From contig CAJNDS010002348.1 in NCBI GenBank assembly GCA_905221605.1, positions 113,501 to 177,500 on the forward strand: DNA of 64,000 bases. The letters run 5' to 3'. This document shows, piece after piece, positions 20,145-29,828 of this stretch (position 1 is its first letter; every line of letters starts with the position of its first letter). Source of the DNA: Symbiodinium natans. Lineage: Eukaryota > Sar > Dinophyceae > Suessiales > Symbiodiniaceae. The notes beneath the pieces were generated by a model that was given only the letters and a program-made list of their open reading frames with translations, ran no database searches and was not told the origin of the DNA. The position numbers were made by a program, and so were the translations under genes.

Positions 20145-20775
20145 GGCGGGGGCAACCCTGGGGCATCCTGGCGGGGCAACCCTGGCGGGGGCCACCCTGG
20201 CGGGGGCCACCCTGGCGGGGGCAACCCTGGCGGGGGCAACCCTGGCAGAGGCAACCCTGGTGGGGGCAAACCTCGGAGACAACCCTGGTGGTGGCAACCC
20301 TGGCCCTAGCAACCCTGACGGGGGCAAGGTGAGGTATAAACCTAATGGACGAGGAAGCATATAGGTGCACGATTCCGGTGAGGCCAATTCCCGATACAAC
20401 TGCTGTCACCCTGGCGGGGGCAACCCTGGCGAGGGCAACCCTGGCGGGGGCAACCCTGGCGGGGGCAACCCTGGCGGGGGCAACCCTGGCGGGGGCAACC
20501 CTTGGTGGGGGGGGCAACCCTGACGGGGCAACCCTGGCGGGGGCAACCCTGGCGGGGGCAACCCTGGCGGGGGCAACCCTGGTGGGGGCAAGGGGCAACC
20601 CTGGCTGGCGGGGGCAACCCTGGCTGGCGGGGGCAACCCTGGCTGGCGGGGGCAACCCTGGTGGGGGCAACCTGGCGGGGGCGCAACAGCTTCTTAGGCC
20701 CGACCTCCCCCGCCGGGGTCGCGCGTCGGGGGTTTAGGGTTAATCCATTATTACATTGTGCCCTATGGCTAGCAG

Positions 20776-20879
20776 GGATGCATCAGGTGTGGCAAGCTCG
20801 ATCTGCTTGGCAAAGCAAGCAGATCTCGAAGCGGTAGCGTTCAGTTGTACCGGCCGCCGCCTGGCGCGGGCGGCCTATG
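20776..20879 (+). CDS. Exon-like segment with telomere-repeat donor, locus 2
   Basis: Acceptor tatggctagcag|G; encodes DASGVASSICLAKQADLEAV, then AFSCTGRRLARAAY; donor GTTTAG at 20880. Confidence 0.6.
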
Positions 20880-20910
20880 GTTTAGGGTTTAGGCAACCGA
20901 GGGCATGCAG

Positions 20911-20923
20911 GCTGCCATTGGGG
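20911..20923 (+). CDS. 13-nt micro-exon candidate
   Basis: Acceptor gagggcatgcag|, GCTGCCATTGGGG, donor GTAAGG. Confidence 0.3.
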
Positions 20924-21486
20924 GTAAGGGGCTCTCCCCTTCATGTTGGAATTTTTGGGACAAAAAAGACATCTAGCACCATCCCCTGTCTGCAAACCCG
21001 GCAAGAATTCGCGATGTACACCTGCCATAGCAATCCCCCGTGCCCTAAACAAGTGTTCCCACACCCCAAGATGAATCTCGAAATCCTGTATCAAAAGTAT
21101 TCTTGCCGGACAGAACGGGGGCTTGTGCTTGACGGGGTTGAGGGCCTGTGGGGATTTTATGGGGGAGGGCTACCAAGATGAGGAACAACAAACGGACAGC
21201 TGCCTGCTCGTCCGAGCTGCGGCGCTCATGCTTGAAACACCCCAACCCAAAACCCTGAAACCTAAACCCTCAACCCTAAACGCTAACCCCTCAACCCTAA
21301 ACCCGAAACCCTAAACACGAAACTCTACGTTGTAAATAGCTCCTTTCTCCGCTTGACAGTGTCAATGCGGGTGTGAGCAAGTGTGCCGGCGTGTGAGTGT
21401 GTTCAGCACTGTGCTTACCTCCCAAGAGGTAGCAAATATATGGGTTTGGGGTTTAGGGTTTAGGGTTTAGGGTTTAGGGTCGAGTA

Positions 21487-21612
21487 AGTACTAGTGCTAT
21501 TCCTTTAGGGTCCCTTTAATAAGTATACTCTATACTACAGCTAATACCCCCCCCCCTCCCCCCCCAAAGAGAAAAAACCTATTCTAATGATTCAGGCCCA
21601 TATATTACACTG
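21487..21612. mobile_element. Family G element
   Basis: actagtgctattcctttagg, gtccctttaataagtatact, cctattctaatgattcaggc and ccatatatta match 23722-23826 in order. A C run interrupts it. Confidence 0.6.
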
Positions 21613-22145
21613 CTTGGAAGCTCTGTGCGGGAGTCATGGCGCTTCTGTGTGTGCGCGTGTCCGTGTTGCCGTTGCACCTTCTTTGTGATGTCTTAGTGAC
21701 GTCTTCCACTTCTGAGTTCTTGCTCTTTGTGCCTTCTTCTCGGAACCGATCACTGGGCACCCGTTCCCGGACCTAAGCCGAGGCCCTAAACCCTAAACCC
21801 CCCAAACCCTGAGAATCTTGTTGGTTAGCCGATCTAGCCGCTGTTGCCTAAGCCCTTTTATCCCTAAGCCCCTAAACGCCTAAGCCCTGAACCCCTAAAC
21901 CCTAAACCCAACCACCTGAAAACCAGAGACCCCTAAACCCTAAACAGCCCCAAAACCCCAAACCCCTAGACCCCTAAACCCCCCAAAACCCCCCAAAACC
22001 CCTAAACCCTAAACCCTAAACCCCTAAACCCCTAAACCCTAAACCCCTAAACCCCTAAACCCGAAACCCCTAAACCCCAAACCCCCCAAGCCCCTCAGAC
22101 CCCCCTAAACCCCTGGCCTTGAGCCAAGGGCCGCCCGCTCCGCAG

Positions 22146-22200
22146 AGCAAAGTGCGCAGCCGTCAAGCAGTGCAAGGCCTCGGGACGCAAAGGAGGCTCG
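22146..22200 (+). CDS. Exon-like segment, frame uncertain, locus 2
   Basis: Acceptor cccgctccgcag| and donor GTTTGT bound 55 nt that are open in all three frames (for example AKCAAVKQCKASGRKGGS). Confidence 0.4.
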
Positions 22201-22941
22201 GTTTGTTGTTTAGGGTTTGGGGTTTAGGGTTTAGGATTTAGGGTTTAGGGTTTAGGGTTTAGGGTGTTTCATATTTTCCCTTTAATTATTGGGTTCCAGA
22301 GGCTCTTTTTTCAGAATATTTTTGGGAAGACTATTCATAGATTCCCTTTGCTGGTCGTAAGAGGACCTTACTTACGAACGTCCTTGGGAGACGGCTATCT
22401 GAATTGCTATCCCCTTTGGGGTATCATGTGGCCCGCACCTCTCTTCAGAAGAACCCCCAAAAAGGGACCGTAATTTGCGGTGAGCAGACCCTCTGGCGCT
22501 GAAGACTAGTAGGTTTGAGCGCCCAGGGTTTGTAGGGCTCAAAGATGGAGAGGTTTAGGGTTTCCCAACGTGCTCACAGAAGGCCCATTTGCTATTTGTG
22601 CCCATGCTACTCACGTGCTTGCGGGTGCAGGGTTTGGTCTAGGCCCATCTCCCGGCGATTTGTGTCCATGCCACTCACGCGATTGAGTGTTTGAGGTTTT
22701 TTCGGGTCAGGTCTAGGTTGCCACATCAGGACCGATACCCTAGATCAAGGGATTAAATGAGGGACCCTTATAGGGGACCTTGGGGGTGATTTAAAGGGGT
22801 TATTCAAGGCTACTTAAAGCCTTGCAGCCATGTCTACTAGCATGTTGTGATGTTCCTAAGCCCTAAACCCTAATCCCTAAACCCCAGGCCCTACGCCACA
22901 CAGTCTGACCCAGCCTGATTCTTGCCGCTTGTGCCCTGTAG

Positions 22942-22993
22942 GAGGCCGAAGAAGAAGATCTGCCATATACGCAGGCAACGACTTGCCTCCAGG
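22942..22993 (+). CDS. Exon-like segment, locus 2 linker
   Basis: Acceptor ttgtgccctgtag|GAG; encodes EAEEEDLPYTQATTCLQ; donor GTTTGG. The acidic stretch suits a cytosolic loop. Confidence 0.6.
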
Positions 22994-23425
22994 GTTTGGT
23001 TTAGGGTTTAGGGTTTAGGGTTCAAAGTTTAGGGTCTAGGGTTTAGGGTTTAGGGTTTAGGGTCTAGGGTTTTGGGTTTCGGGTTTAGGGTTTAGGGTCG
23101 AGGGTTTAGGGTGAGCCTAAGCCCTAAAGCCCTAAACCCTTAAACTTCCCAAATGTACACGTTTCCCTATCACTTTAATTGAGACTATTCCTTTTTTCCA
23201 AGGAAATACAAGCTTGTTCCCTACATACCTTCTAGTTCCTCTCCTTGAAAGGTTTTGGATGTAACAGGCTTGTTTTTTTGTCGTTGCGGCACGGCTTCTG
23301 CCGAACAAAGCCCTAGACCTTCAGATCTAAGGCCCTCTTCATCCCCAAGAAAGGGTTCAGGGTTTAGGGTTTAGGGTTTAGGGTTTAGGGTTTAGGGTTT
23401 AGGGTTTAGGGTTTAGGGTTTTCAG

Positions 23426-23510
23426 TTCCGGAATTCGGGTTCGGCAGTGCCAGCGAGAAGTATATTTTTCGTACCAGCTTCCCCCATGTCGCGAAGATGC
23501 AAAGACGCCA
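23426..23510 (+). CDS. Exon-like segment, locus 2
   Basis: Acceptor agggttttcag|TT; encodes PEFGFGSASEKYIFRTSFPH and continues VAKMQRR; GC donor candidate. Confidence 0.5.
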
Positions 23511-23721
23511 GCTCCATCCTTGCGAACAACACACACACACTGTTTCTAGGCTGTAGAGTTTAGGGGTTTAGAGTTTAGGGTTTAGGGTTTAGGGTTTCGA
23601 CTCTCCTGAACGTTACCCTTGAACCGTAAGCAACACCCAGCTTTGCCCGACCCACGAAGCCCAGGCAGCTCTCAGCTCCATAATATGGGGTTTAGGGTTT
23701 AGGGTTTAGGGTTTAGGGTTT

Positions 23722-23826
23722 AGGGTGAATAATTCCAACTAGTATTCCCCTAGGGTCCCTTTATAGTCATACTACAGGAATCTCCCAAAACCCTATTAAA
23801 ATTATTCAGGCCCCCATATTATGCCT
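23722..23826. mobile_element. Family G element
   Basis: tgaataattccaactagtat at the left and aaaattattcaggcccccat at the right share an inverted tgaataatt. It starts at the end of a TTTAGGG array. Homologous to 21487-21612. Confidence 0.6.
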
Positions 23827-24079
23827 GCACAGAATCAGGAGTAAACCCCTACTACGAGCCCCACACCCCCAAATCCTAAACCCTAAACCCTAAACCCTAA
23901 ACCCTAAACCCTAAACCCTAAACCCGCGAGTTGCGAGCTTGTGTTGAGGGTCTGGGGCTCAGAAGGCTCTGAGGTTTACGCGTCTTCTCGGGGTTTTTTA
24001 GGCTCAATGTTAAGGCGGTTCAAGGCTTAGCGATTCGGGGTGTGGGGCTTGTAGGTTTAGGGTTTAGGGTTTAGGGTTT

Positions 24080-24210
24080 AGGGTTTAGGGTTTAGGGTTT
24101 AGGGGTTTAGGGGTTTAGGGGTTTAGGGGTTTAGGGGTTTAGGGGTTTAGGGGTTTAGGGGTTATTTTGGTTTAAGTGCACGGTTCAGGGGCCCAGGTTT
24201 GAGGTTCACT
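24080..24210. repeat. Left copy of a ~100-bp direct repeat around the 21-bp cluster
   Basis: A run of TTTAGGGG units followed by ttattttggtttaagtgcac and ggttcaggggcccaggtt recurs at 25061-25157. The two copies bracket 0.85 kb of G homopolymer and 21-bp repeats. Confidence 0.8.
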
Positions 24211-24403
24211 AGGCTGGCAGCCATTCAAGCGCCCGAAAAGTACCCACCCACCCAGAGAATCCCATACCATTAAGATAATAAAAGTTTCACACGCAACCCA
24301 AATTCTTAACCCTACGCTCTCGTCCCTGAACCTTCAACCACCGTAGAACCCTCAGCCCTGAACCTTGAACCCTAAATTTTAGGGCTCCTCAACCCTCATG
24401 CGA

Positions 24404-24448
24404 GGGGGGAGGGGGCAGGGGGGGGGTACAGGGGGGGGGGTGGGGTGG

Positions 24449-24502
<54 letters not shown>

Positions 24503-24512
24503 GGGGGGGGGG

Positions 24513-24543
<31 letters not shown>
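24404..24543. repeat. Poly-G tract
   Basis: About 140 bases almost entirely G on the plus strand, with rare A, T or C. It can form G-quadruplex structures; polyglycine and polyproline translations are meaningless. Confidence 0.95.
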
Positions 24544-24546
<3 letters not shown>

Positions 24547-24565
24547 GGCCAGGGGGGGCCAAGGA

Positions 24566-25025
24566 CCTTGCCCACTGATTTTCGGACCTTGCCCGCTAAA
24601 TTTCGGACCTTGCCCGCTAATTTTCGGACCTTGCCCGCTAATTTTCGGACCTTGCCCGCTAATTTTCGGACCTTGCCCGCTAATTTTCGGACCTTGCCCG
24701 CTAATTTTCGGACCTTGCCCGCTAATTTTCGGACCTTGCCCGCTAATTTTCGGGCCTTTCCCGGGTCCGAAAATTAGCGGGCAAGGTCCGAAAATTAGCG
24801 GGCAAGGTCCGAAAATTAGTGGGCAAGGTCCGAAAATCAGTGGGCAAGGTCGTGGGTCAGCGGGCAAGGTCCGAAAATTAGTGGGCAAGGTCGTGGGGCA
24901 GCCAATGGACCTTGCCCACTGATTTTCGGACCTTGCCCGCTGATTTTCGGACCTTGCCCGCTAATTTTCGGACCTTGCCCGCTAATTTTCGGACCTTGCC
25001 CACTAATTTTCGGACCTTGCCCGCA
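24566..25025. repeat. 21-bp repeat in inverted clusters
   Basis: The unit ggaccttgcccgctaattttc occurs about nine times forward (24566-24755), about six times reversed (24770-24890) and about six times forward again (24908-25023). The junction near 24755-24775 is a perfect long hairpin. Unit variation is low, so the cluster is young or homogenised. No protein, spacer diversity or leader is seen. Confidence 0.93.
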
Positions 25026-25189
25026 AAGCCATTAACATTTATATTATATATGAAAGAGTGGTTTAGGGTTTAGGGTTTAGGGGTTTAGGGGTTTAGGGGT
25101 TTAGGGGTTTAGGGGTTATTTTGGTTTAAGTGCACGGTTCAGGGGCCCAGGTTCGAGGGCTTGTCCCTATTTTTGTTGCCTTGTTACAG

Positions 25190-25285
25190 CTCATCTGGCG
25201 CCCCCTGTACTCTACGCCCCGCGAAGGTGTCCTTCTTCTCGGACAACAGCATGAAAGACAGCAACCAAATGAGGAGACTTGAGAG
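25190..25285 (+). CDS. Exon-like segment, frame uncertain, locus 2
   Basis: Acceptor tgttgccttgttacag|C. One frame gives KVSFFSDNSMKDSNQMRRLE; another gives LIWRPLYSTPREGVLLLG. The 3' edge is unresolved. Confidence 0.4.
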
Positions 25286-25419
25286 TTTAGCGTTTGTTTT
25301 TTTAAGGTTTTAGGGTGTCGAGCAGTTTCGGGCTCGTGCCTTTGTTTAAAGGGTTCAGGGTTTCGGGCTCTTCTCTTTATGGGGTCTAGGGTCTATAGGG
25401 TTTCTTTGGGGCCCCGCAG

Positions 25420-25450
25420 GGTTGTAGCCCTTGGTGTGGTGACCTATGAG
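25420..25450 (+). CDS. Exon-like micro-exon, locus 2
   Basis: Acceptor gggccccgcag|G and donor GTGAGA; encodes VVALGVVTYE. Confidence 0.55.
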
Positions 25451-25719
25451 GTGAGAAGCTGCAAGCCGCTTAGGCCTAAACCTCATACATCCCCACCCCA
25501 CCGCATGGAATACCTACGGGGATCCGAATAGTTTACTTCAACCCTAAACCCTAAACCCCAAACCCCAAACCTCAAACCCGAAACCCGAAACCCCAAACCC
25601 TAAACCCTAAACCCCCATAGCCGTTGTTCTGGGCCCGACTTGTGTTTGCGTGGGGGTCGTAGGTGCGGTGTTCCAGGGTGCAGCCTCTACACGTCCCTTG
25701 TTGCTTCTGTAGGATTTAG

Positions 25720-25837
25720 AGTTTTGCTTGCATTGGTCCTGTCAATTTGGCTGAATGGGCGAAGAAGCAGACTGCGTTTGCCCTCAACCTTTCTAGCACC
25801 TTTAGGGAGGAACACAAGAGGAACTGTCGGTTTTACG
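25720..25837 (+). CDS. Exon-like segment, locus 2
   Basis: Acceptor tctgtaggatttag|AGT; 39 codons including SFACIGPVNLAEWAKKQTAF, then ALNLSSTFREEHKRNCRFY; GC donor. Rich coding-like composition. A second open frame in this stretch (VLLALVLSIWLNG) is hydrophobic. Confidence 0.55.
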
Positions 25838-25904
25838 GCACTTAACAGTAAACCCTAAACCCTAAACCCTAAACCCTAAACCCTAAACCCTAAACCCTAA
25901 ACCC

Positions 25905-25992
25905 AGTAGGGCTATAAGTCCCCTAACTAAGGTTGCAACCATAGTTACCCTTCCTATAACCCTGCTTGTAAGTACCCATGAACCTCCAAGTC
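25905..25992. mobile_element. Family A element, 3' part between two CCCTAAA arrays
   Basis: ggttgcaaccatagttaccc and gtaagtacccatgaacctcc are family A sequence. The left end is replaced by an array and the right end is followed directly by another. Confidence 0.6.
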
Positions 25993-26568
25993 CCTAAACC
26001 CTAAACCCTAAACCCTAAACCCTAAACCCCAAACCCTAAACCCTAAACCCTAAACCCTAAACCCCAAACCCTAAACCCTAAACCCTAAACCCTAAACCCT
26101 AAACCCTAAAGGGGTTCGCAGGGTTCCTGTCAGCCCCCTGCACCAGGAGACGCCTTCCGACCATCCTTCCCTTCACATCTTCCGCGCACACCACCGAGGA
26201 ACGACCCTAAAGGATCCTTAAGCCACCCTTAATACACCCTAAACCCTAAACCCTAAACCCTAAACCCTAAACCCTAAACCCTAAACCCTAAACCCTAAAC
26301 CCTAAACTCTACCTTAAACCCCAACAGGAATCCGATTTTTGAAGCCCAGGGTTGGGGGGGCTTGGTCGCATGGAGTCTAGGTTAGTTCAGGGTGGGTGCC
26401 CCAACCCCTCCCACATTGGGGTTTAGGGTTTAGGGTTTTAGGGTTTTAGGGTTTAGGGTTTAGGGTTTAGGGTTTAGGGTTTAGGGTTTAGGGTTTAGGG
26501 CGGTTTAGGGCCTGCCACAGAAACCCTCAGCGCACCCATGACGCAGGCCATTCACTCCTGAATGGGGG

Positions 26569-26671
26569 TTTCCGGAAGTAGGGGTGCCTTATTGAGGTCC
26601 TTATTGTGGGGGAATCCTACTATTCGGGGGTCTACATTAGGGGTTCCTTGTTTTCGTAATCCCCTAGCTGA
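26569..26671. mobile_element. Family C element, reverse orientation
   Basis: gggggtttccggaag, aggtccttattgtgggggaa and tcctactattcgggggtcta are the reverse complement of the family C order. Confidence 0.7.
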
Positions 26672-26916
26672 TTGGACGTGAGGCTTAGGTTTTAGGGTTG
26701 AGGTTTCTGTGCAGTTTCTGGTTTCCAGACAGGGTTCAGGGTTTAGGGTTTCGGGTTCAGGGTTCAGGGGCTTAGGGTTCAAGGTTCCGGGTTTAGGGTG
26801 CCCTAAACCCTAAACCCTAAACCCTAAACCCTAAACCCTAAACCCTAAACCCCAAACCCTAAACCCTTAACCCGAAACCCTAAACCCAACTGTCGAGTCC
26901 TCCGACACACCGGCAG

Positions 26917-26996
26917 CCGCCAAAGCCGCCCGTTGGGAGATGGCCTGTACCTGGGGCAAGTTCTTGCTGGACGCGTGGCGGCAGAGTGTTTTCTTT
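26917..26996 (+). CDS. Exon-like segment, locus 2
   Basis: Acceptor cacaccggcag|CC; encodes AKAARWEMACTWGKFLLDAW, then RQS; donor GTTTTC. Confidence 0.6.
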
Positions 26997-27221
26997 AGGG
27001 TTTAGGGTTTAGGGTTTAGGGTTTAGGGTTTAGGGTTTAGGGTTTAGGGTTTAGGGTTTAGGGTTTAGAGTTTAGGGTCTGGGGCTTATTTGGTTTTGTT
27101 TACGTCTTAGGGTTCAGGGCTTTAGGGTTTAGGGTTCAGGGTTGAAGGTTTAGGGCTCAGGGTTTAGGCTGGCAGTCTTAAGCCCTACAACCAAAGCCCG
27201 TTGTTCGGTTTGACTCCTCAG

Positions 27222-27234
27222 GAGGCCCGTTGCT
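27222..27234 (+). CDS. 13-nt micro-exon candidate
   Basis: Acceptor ggtttgactcctcag|, GAGGCCCGTTGCT, donor GTAAGA. Confidence 0.35.
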
Positions 27235-27992
27235 GTAAGAGCGGCGAATTAGGAACAAGAACTGATCATTCTAGAATAGTACCCCAACAATGGGGCAGTT
27301 TTGAGACCCTCGGCCCACGAGATTCAACTCCGAAGGTGCTGGGGTTGAAGGTTTGTGGTTTAGGGCCTTCGAAGGCTTTCTGGGTTTAGAACCCTAAACC
27401 CTATAGACCCTAAACCCGGGCTGTTTCGGATCCTCCCGTTGGAGGTTTCAAATCGTGTAACCCGACGCTGCTTGTCAGTGTGCCTCCGAAGTTCAGGGAT
27501 GAGGCCTCATAGGGCTTAGGGTTTAGGGTTTAGGGTTTAGGGTTTAGGGGTGAGGGTTTATAGGGTTACAGGGATTAGGGCTCCTCTTGTCACGCTGCTA
27601 AGGGGCAACAGAAGGGACCCCTTAAAGGGACCCTTATCTCTTATTCCTCTATAATACAACCCCTATATATACCTCATGTAGTCCCTATATACCTAAGTAG
27701 CCCCCAAATGACCCCTAAACAACCGCTTAAGCAGTCCCTTGACGTTGCGCCTTCACTGTCTGCTGCCCTTGACCCATGACATCATCCCGTGACGCAAGCA
27801 TTGCGGCCGCATCCATTCATAAGGTCCAGGGGTGTAGGGACCCTAAACCCTAAACCCTAAACCCTAAAACCCGAAAGGCGACCTGTCTGTTCGTGGTTTC
27901 GGAGAAGCGATGCATCACCTCCTCCACTCCTAACAACCAAGGCTCAAGTGCAGTAATGTGCCCTCTTACTTCTGAGTCTCTGCGTCTGTTGA

Positions 27993-28245
27993 CTCTCTTC
28001 TCTCTCCTCTCTCTCTTCTCTCTCTTCTCTCTCTTCTCTCTCCTCTCTCTTCTCTCTCTTCTCTCTCTTCTCTCTCTTCTCTCTCTTCTCTCTCTTCTCT
28101 CTCTTCTCTCTCTTCTCTCTCTTCTCTCTCTTCTCTCGCTTCTCTCTCTTCTCTCTCTTCTCTCTCTTCTCTCTCTTCTCTCTCTTCTCTCTCTTCTCTC
28201 TCTTCTCTCTCTTCTCTCTCTTCTCTCTCTTCTCTCTCCCTCTCT
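27993..28245. repeat. 9-bp TTCTCTCTC tandem repeat
   Basis: About 27 nearly perfect copies. The 9-bp period keeps frames open (LSL on one strand, RRE/REE on the other), giving a 157-codon false frame on the minus strand. It lies in the intron before exon 28423. Confidence 0.95.
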
Positions 28246-28422
28246 CTGTTGTTTTTTCTTTGCTCTCTCTCTCTCTCTGTGAATTTGCATAATACTTAGC
28301 CGTTCTGGCTGCGTTTCCATCATCTTCCTTATGCTGCCTTGTTCATGCGCACGCCAGCATCCTGCACCTGCAGCGTTTAGGGTTTAGGGTTTAGGGTTTA
28401 GGGTTTAGGGTTTAGGGTTTAG

Positions 28423-28541
28423 GGTGATCGAAACCCAGGTTTGGATTTGCATGATCCTCATCGTGGCGCTCCGCGGTGGGGCTAATGGAAGCTCCATCAT
28501 CAACATCAAGAGCTGCTCTTGGGAATACTGGACCGTGCCCG
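28423..28541 (+). CDS. TauE/SafE exon with CSxxYW-like motif; array supplies the acceptor
   Basis: The acceptor is the last TTTAG|G of a seven-unit array; donor GTCTTG. Encodes VIETQVWICMILIVALRGGA, then NGSSIINIKSCSWEYWTVP. A hydrophobic helix, a Gly-rich turn and a (C)S-x-x-YW motif match the third quarter of plant- and alga-type TauE/SafE proteins. Confidence 0.7.
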
Positions 28542-28811
28542 GTCTTGGTTTCAGGGGGGCCCACGGCCACCCTCCAAAACCCTGTAGACTCCAAAACCCC
28601 CACGCAATCCACAAGCCTCTCTTGAAGAATCCATCCTTCTCGGAGCGTCTCGAACTAAAGGTGCAAGCTATGAGGGTGTTGAGTTGGTAGACCTCTAGGA
28701 TTCAGGGTTTGAGGTTTTGGGGTTTTCGGGTTTTAGGGGCTTTGGGGTTTTAGGGGTTTGGGGTTTTGGGTTTTGGGTTTTGGGTTTTGGGTTTTGTGGA
28801 TCCAGCTGCAG

Positions 28812-28854
28812 GTTTCGAAGGGTCTCCTCCTCGTCACCGTCACGAATGTCGAGC
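28812..28854 (+). CDS. Exon-like segment, locus 2
   Basis: Acceptor gatccagctgcag|G and donor GTAGCT; encodes FRRVSSSSPSRMSS. Confidence 0.45.
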
Positions 28855-29102
28855 GTAGCTTCCCTGAACCCTCTGAACCCTAACTTAGACTCTCAACTCT
28901 GTAGACCCCTCAACCCTCAACCCCAACCCCCAAACCCCGACCTAGCGCCCCATCGTGAATCCTTTCCTACATCCGTGAACCCTAAACCCTAAACCCGAAA
29001 CCCTAAACCCCAAACCCTAAACCCTAAACCCTAAACCCTAAACCCTAAACCCTAAACCCTAAGCCCTAGTCCGTGAACCACGACTGCCGACACCCTGAAC
29101 AG

Positions 29103-29162
29103 CTGCGCGCACGATTCGGCTTACTGAGCGGCTTGATGCCCGGCACTGCAGGGATCCTTAGG
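29103..29162 (+). CDS. Exon-like segment with telomere-repeat donor, locus 2
   Basis: Acceptor acaccctgaacag|CTG; 20 codons LRARFGLLSGLMPGTAGILR; donor GTTTAG. The G-rich turn resembles the lead-in to the second-half glycine motif. Confidence 0.6.
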
Positions 29163-29402
29163 GTTTAGGTGTTTTTTTTTTTTTGTTTTTTGTTTTTTGG
29201 GTTTCGTGGGTTTCTTGGTTTTTTTTGTTTTTTGGTTTTTTTGTTTTTTTTGTTTTTTTTTTTGTTTTTTTTGGTTTTTTGTTTGGGTTTTTTGGTGTTT
29301 TTGGGTTTTTGGTTTTTTTGGGTTTTTTGGGTTTAGGGTTGGGGTTGGCCCGAAACCTGGAAGCCTAAACCCCAGAACCTAAACCCCTAAACCCTCTTCC
29401 AG

Positions 29403-29462
29403 GTCACAGGAGTTGGGTTCTTGCTGCTGGTCCTCCTTGGGGCCTTCTCACAGCGACCCGAG
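29403..29462 (+). CDS. Exon-like membrane segment, locus 2
   Basis: Acceptor accctcttccag|GTC; encodes VTGVGFLLLVLLGAFSQRPE; GC donor (gcatgt). Confidence 0.6.
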
Positions 29463-29828
29463 GCATGTCTCCTTTTTGTTGGGCTTTTCGGGCAATAGTC
29501 TAGGGTTTTGGGGATGTTCGGCTTCAAAAGCTGCGCGCCAAGTTGTTTGTTTTTGGTCTTGTGGGGGGGGGGGGGGGGAACGTGGTCCCTTCTTCGGGCC
29601 ATTGGTTTTGGTTCACAACTGCTCGGCGGGGATGGGGTTTAAGGTTCAGCATAGGCTGGTGAGGCAGACGATTCTGATGTGCTAGCTAGTTGTTGCCGGA
29701 CACATTGCACTTAGCTAGAAAGAGAAAGCAGGATGATCATTCAACATCCAAGCAGATTCCTCCTGGCTCAGCAGAACAGCCTGATGATTCCGAGTGGTTG
29801 TGGATGGACACCTTTTGGGAGTTCTTTG

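Larger units (their letters stand above)
18653..20420. repeat. 0.86-kb tandem duplication containing the Cob fragments
   Basis: The block beginning aacttcatagagaaggacga at 18653 is repeated from 19517. Both copies carry the same order: a GAGGAGGACGAG-type stretch, gcgacgtgaggaggcgtgga, minisatellite, Cob fragment, minisatellite, then gtaaacctaatggacga. Copies differ by substitutions and by a 51-bp gap inside Cob. Confidence 0.88.
17405..20695. repeat. 15-bp minisatellite GGCGGGGGCAACCCT with embedded segments
   Basis: Several hundred bases are built of the 15-mer and its variants, densest at 17680-17735, 19230-19420, 20145-20310 and 20405-20670. Because the unit is 15 bp, all six frames stay open as pentapeptides (GGGNP, AGATL, ARVAP, PPPGL, RQGCP), which creates many false open frames. 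Non-minisatellite inserts are a family A element (17451-17603), a repeated stretch ending in cttagtttttagggttttttt at 17788-17843 and 17946-18003, and two Cob fragments. Confidence 0.92.

Noticed and set aside
17503-20737. Numerous 60-210-codon frames (GGNPG, ARVAP, LAGAT)
   Set aside because: All arise from the 15-bp minisatellite, which is open in six frames. Only the pentapeptide-like frame is kept as a low-interest finding.
24379-24922. Long open frames on both strands over the poly-G and 21-bp repeat
   Set aside because: They translate to polyglycine, polyproline and (CPLIFGP)n; the 21-bp period and homopolymer keep frames open by arithmetic.
24566-25025. CRISPR array
   Set aside because: The 21-mers are contiguous, without spacers of constant length, and occur in both orientations in a eukaryotic context.
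27850-28323. 157-codon frame of (RRE)n on the minus strand
   Set aside because: A 9-bp TTCTCTCTC microsatellite; no non-repetitive coding part and no start context.
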